Part shown: piece after piece, positions 61,377 to 64,000 of the stretch
Numbering within the stretch: position 1 is the first letter of the stretch
How the letters are laid out: each line of letters opens with the position of its first letter
NCBI RefSeq assembly: GCF_000334895.1
Contig: NZ_BAFM01000005.1
Location: 1 to 64,000 of the forward strand
DNA: 64,000 nt
Source: Halococcus agarilyticus
GTDB taxonomy: Archaea; Halobacteriota; Halobacteria; Halobacteriales; Halococcaceae
Reading direction: 5' to 3'
Program-made: the position numbers and the translations under genes
The notes under the pieces: model-generated
Databases searched by the model: none
The model's input: the letters and a program-made list of their open reading frames with translations, nothing else
What the model was told of the DNA's origin: nothing

Positions 61377-61539
61377 GTGTCCGTGCCGACGCGAACGAAC
61401 GCGGCCCTGGTAAACACACCGGTCCGGTTCGACCACGACGTCCCCACCGCCACCGTCACGCAGTCGATCGGGGCCAGCGACCGGACCGTCCCGGCCCCAG
61501 CGACGCCGAACGCCCTGTTCGGTCGTCGGAACGTTCACA

Positions 61540-61562
61540 AGTATGCAGGGGATAACAAAGCC
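61540..61562 (+). promoter_or_regulatory. Conserved upstream element A of the surface-protein genes
   Basis: A 23-base block (AGTATG, two variable bases, then GGGGATAACAAAGCC) located 89 bases before the ATG at 61651. 21 of 23 bases are shared with the element at 63231-63253 before the paralogous gene. It may mark a shared 5' leader or transcription start; it also contains an ATG in frame with the gene. Confidence 0.55.
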
Positions 61563-61650
61563 GCTTCGGGAGAACCTCCCCGGAAGGACGGTTTCGTCGC
61601 AGCCACGACGACCGACGGCTGATCGACGAAACGGCTCCCAGTACGAACGC

Positions 61651-63165
61651 ATGACACGCAAACTCTCTACTGTGGTGATGGTCGCGGTGGTACTGCTCTC
61701 GACGGTCGGCGGCGTCGTCGCCCTCGGCGGGTCGGCGGTCGCCTTCGAGTCGAACGGGGGATCGACGTACCCCGCGACGACGAACACGAGCACGATCGGG
61801 ACGGGGCTGTACGCCGTCAGGCCGGACGACGCCGTCGCCGAGGACGGTATCGAGACGATCACGCTCGATGTCGGGCCGGAGGCCAGCGTCGCGAACGTGA
61901 CCGCCGAAGACGTCTACGTCGCGATCCGTGGCACCACGCGGTACGAGATCGACAACGTCACCGTCTCGTCGAGCGCGGACGGCAGCCAACTCGAGATCAC
62001 CCTCCCGCGGACCGTCCAGCCGCCGCTCGGAGAGGGGCCGAGCACCGGCTCGGAGGTCGCAGTCAAGTTCCGCAACTTCACGACGCCGAGCGAGCCAGGC
62101 ACCTACAGCATCGAGGGGAGCGTCTCGACGCCCTCGGGCGAGACCGATGGCCCGGCGTCGGTCTCGTACACCGTCACGCGGCCCGAACTCTCCTTCGCGA
62201 ACCAGAGCCTCTCGCAGTTCGACGAGCAACAGCAACTCGACCTCACGGCGGCGATCCGCGGCGGCGGCTACGTCGGGCTGTTCACCGTCGCCGAGAACGG
62301 CTCCCGTGGGCAGCTCGTCGGTTCGACCAACGTCTCGACCGGCCGCGAGGCGGAGAACTACACCGTCGACGTGAGCGGGAACGTCACCGAGACCCAGGAG
62401 CTCGTCGCGGTCGCGTACACCGAATCCGTCGGTCGTTCCGTCGGCATTCGACGGGAACAGACGTTCGATCCGGCGACTGACGACCCGCTCGTGGTCGGCG
62501 GCGATCTCGTGAACGCGACGGCGACGATCGCGACGATCGACGTCGACGGCCGGCTCACGGCCGGCGGCGAGTACGACCAGGGCGAACGCCTGTACTTCGA
62601 CCAGGGCGAGGCGAGCACGGGCTATCAGATCACCAGGATCGAGAGCGGCGAGCTCGGTGCGGCGGCGGATCAGTTCCAGACCGCCGCGAACGGCACGGCG
62701 ATCGTCGACACCGGGGGGCTCGACGAGGGCCAGTACGCCATCACGCGGGTCGACGACGGCTCGCTCGTGGGTCTCGACGACGACAGCACCACCGGGCCCG
62801 GCGACGACAGCTTCGTCGTCACCGGCCAGCAGGTGAACGCGACCACCACCGGAACCACCAACGCAACGACGACCGGAGCCACCAACGCGACGACGACCGC
62901 CGGTGGAACCGACACGACCGTCGACGAAACGACCACGGACGACGGGGAGGGGAACGTGACGGAAACGACACCCGAAACATCGATGGAGGAGACGACGGCG
63001 AGTGGTGAAGACACGACCGAGGGCGGGGCCGACACCGAAACCAGCGGCGGCGAAACGAACGGTAGCGGCGGTGAAGCGACTGAAGAGGGCGGGCCGGGCT
63101 TCACCGTGATCGCCGCGGTGGTGGCGCTGCTCGCGGTCGCGCTGGTCGCGGCCACGCGACGCTAA
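61651..63165 (+). CDS. BGTF-like S-layer/surface protein with PGF-type anchor, copy 1
   Basis: 504 residues from ATG 61651. Signal TRKLSTVVMVAVVLLSTVGG. Two beta-rich domains (GIETITLDVGPEASVANVTA and ELSFANQSLSQFDEQQQLDL), a C-terminal Thr/Asn/Glu/Gly stalk, and GGPGFTVIAAVVALLAVALV with basic end, the PGF-type sorting tail. Many N-x-T/S sequons. An in-frame ATG at 61543 within the conserved element would give a 36-residue extension ahead of the signal; the inner start is preferred because the signal peptide then is N-terminal. Confidence 0.82.
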   Translation: MTRKLSTVVMVAVVLLSTVGGVVALGGSAVAFESNGGSTYPATTNTSTIGTGLYAVRPDDAVAEDGIETITLDVGPEASVANVTAEDVYVAIRGTTRYEIDNVTVSSSADGSQLEITLPRTVQPPLGEGPSTGSEVAVKFRNFTTPSEPGTYSIEGSVSTPSGETDGPASVSYTVTRPELSFANQSLSQFDEQQQLDLTAAIRGGGYVGLFTVAENGSRGQLVGSTNVSTGREAENYTVDVSGNVTETQELVAVAYTESVGRSVGIRREQTFDPATDDPLVVGGDLVNATATIATIDVDGRLTAGGEYDQGERLYFDQGEASTGYQITRIESGELGAAADQFQTAANGTAIVDTGGLDEGQYAITRVDDGSLVGLDDDSTTGPGDDSFVVTGQQVNATTTGTTNATTTGATNATTTAGGTDTTVDETTTDDGEGNVTETTPETSMEETTASGEDTTEGGADTETSGGETNGSGGEATEEGGPGFTVIAAVVALLAVALVAATRR

Positions 63166-63230
63166 CGGATCCCACGCCGCATTACCCGAACCGGAAGCTA
63201 CTTTTCACCGGGCGTCGCACCGAGAAACCG

Positions 63231-63253
63231 AGTATGGTGGGGATAACAAAGCC
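63231..63253 (+). promoter_or_regulatory. Conserved upstream element B of the surface-protein genes
   Basis: Second copy of the AGTATG-N2-GGGGATAACAAAGCC block, 114 bases before the ATG at 63368. The flanking DNA is not conserved, so selection seems confined to the element. A TACTTTT stretch lies about 30 bases upstream (63199-63205) as possible TATA. Confidence 0.55.
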
Positions 63254-63371
63254 CTCGACGCGAGCGGTTCCCATCGTCGTGGCTTCCCGCATCGATGTTC
63301 CGGCTCCGTCGCCGACGGGACGCCAGCGGACACTACCACCGACAATGACTGAATCCATCACCCATCCATGA
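63234..63371 (+). other. Upstream ORF overlapping the second surface-protein start
   Basis: 45 codons starting at the ATG in element B (MVGITKP...) and ending at TGA 63369-63371, which overlaps the ATG of the surface gene (ATGA). The first paralogue's element opens MQGITKP. It could be a translated leader or coincidence. The peptide beyond GITKP is not conserved between the two. Confidence 0.35.
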
Positions 63372-64000
63372 CGAAGGCAGGACACAGCGCGTTCATGACT
63401 GCGATCGTCGTCGTTGCGGCGGTCGCGGCGGTCGCGGTCGGCGGCCCCGCCGCGGTGGCGCTCGAACCCGACACGGCCGCCCCGTACCCACACTCGCCGG
63501 GCACGACCGTCCAGGAGTTCCCGGTCTCGGTCGTCGCCGAACGCAACGACGCCGTCGTGCAGAACGGGATGAGTTCGATCACGCTCGACTTCGGGGCCGA
63601 CAACCGCTTCGACGGGAGCGTCTCGAACGTGAGCACCGACGACGTCGAGATCACGGTCATCGGCGCGAGCAACCAGCGGACGGTCGGTGCGTTCGAGGTC
63701 GCCGAGAGCGGCGACGGGACGATCGCGATCAACTTCTCCCAGCGCGTTCGGGTCGCGGCCGGCGACCGGATCCTCGTCGAGGTCGCGGGCATGACCACCC
63801 CGAGCACCGACGGCGACTACACGGTGTCGATGTCGACCACCTCGCCCGACGGCACGACCGACGGTCCCGTGTCGGTCGGCTACCGGGTGGCCTCGGCGTC
63901 GCTCACCTTCCCGAACCAGACCGCCTCGCAGTTCAACGACACCCAGTCGATCTCGCTGTCGGGCGTGGTGCCGAACGCCGGGTACATCGGCGTGTTCACC
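63368..64000 (+). CDS. BGTF-like surface protein, copy 2 (3' truncated by window edge)
   Basis: First 211 residues only. Signal TKAGHSAFMTAIVVVAAVAA, cleavage near GGPAAVA. Then the same beta-rich domains as copy 1: GMSSITLDFGADNRFDGSVS against GIETITLDVGPEASVANVTA, GPVSVGYRVASASLTFPNQT against ASVSYTVTRPELSFANQS, and SQFNDTQSISLSGV against SQFDEQQQLDLTAA. So the two are tandem paralogues. The stalk and anchor lie outside the window. Confidence 0.82.
   Translation, partial: MTKAGHSAFMTAIVVVAAVAAVAVGGPAAVALEPDTAAPYPHSPGTTVQEFPVSVVAERNDAVVQNGMSSITLDFGADNRFDGSVSNVSTDDVEITVIGASNQRTVGAFEVAESGDGTIAINFSQRVRVAAGDRILVEVAGMTTPSTDGDYTVSMSTTSPDGTTDGPVSVGYRVASASLTFPNQTASQFNDTQSISLSGVVPNAGYIGVFT

Noticed and set aside
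61376-61540. tRNA-like GGTTCGAnC block at about 61427
   Set aside because: The T-arm-like string has no matching acceptor, D or anticodon arms around it.

Overview
The window is chromosomal DNA of an extremely halophilic archaeon (class Halobacteria). The GC content is high, nearly every protein is strongly acidic, Tat-lipoprotein signals (RR...LAGC) and a PGF-type C-terminus occur, and many families are typical of the group: TFB, HTH-10 bacterio-opsin-activator-like regulator, DUF7331-like small proteins, haloarchaeal-type thiolase and BGTF-like surface proteins. The genus cannot be set from sequence alone. I saw no rRNA, tRNA, IS element or CRISPR array.

Layout. 1-8.0 kb: end of a TFB gene, then housekeeping genes (Nudix, squalene/phytoene synthase, PHP, rhodanese, purL, DUF998, two tRNA-editing-type proteins). 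8.0-10.1 kb: dpsA with two tiny related proteins. 10.2-14.5 kb: an operon on the minus strand for acyl-CoA metabolism (reductase, carboxylase beta subunit, thiolase with its OB-fold partner). 14.5-16.5 kb: SWIM protein, a small ORF, a decayed ATP-dependent DNA ligase/exonuclease locus and a SOUL protein. 16.7-20.9 kb: two secreted proteins, one with a dockerin-like end and the next with a cohesin-like start. 21.0-29.6 kb: a ferric-iron ABC transporter embedded among glycosyltransferases. 29.6-33.1 kb: surface and membrane proteins. 33.1-44.2 kb: a glycan cluster with a complete-looking WbpA/B/D/E/I-type set for a diacetamido-uronic acid. 44.2-49.9 kb: glutamate dehydrogenase, a small zinc-ribbon protein, a large sensor-regulator and a second FemAB-like enzyme. 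50.0-55.9 kb: extracytoplasmic metal/redox proteins (P19-like lipoprotein, HiPIP, Tat-exported ferritin-like protein, polytopic protein with a CCCC motif) and a P19-like pseudogene. 56-64 kb: membrane protein, twin beta-propeller proteins, a DUF354 protein and two tandem BGTF-like surface proteins, the last cut by the window end.

The strongest cross-cutting signal is a 16-bp inverted repeat, TTT(A/T)GG-N4-CC(A/T)AAA. It lies just upstream of dpsA, a small DUF7331-like gene (here slightly shorter), an RGP-like glycosyltransferase, the iron ABC operon and a GT2 gene. It has the form of a DtxR/IdeR-type operator and ties iron uptake and storage to surface glycosylation. Other points of interest are the adjacent cohesin-like/dockerin-like pair, the ligase-exonuclease fossil, the five-step amino-uronic acid pathway, and the decayed P19-like paralogue beside an intact copy.
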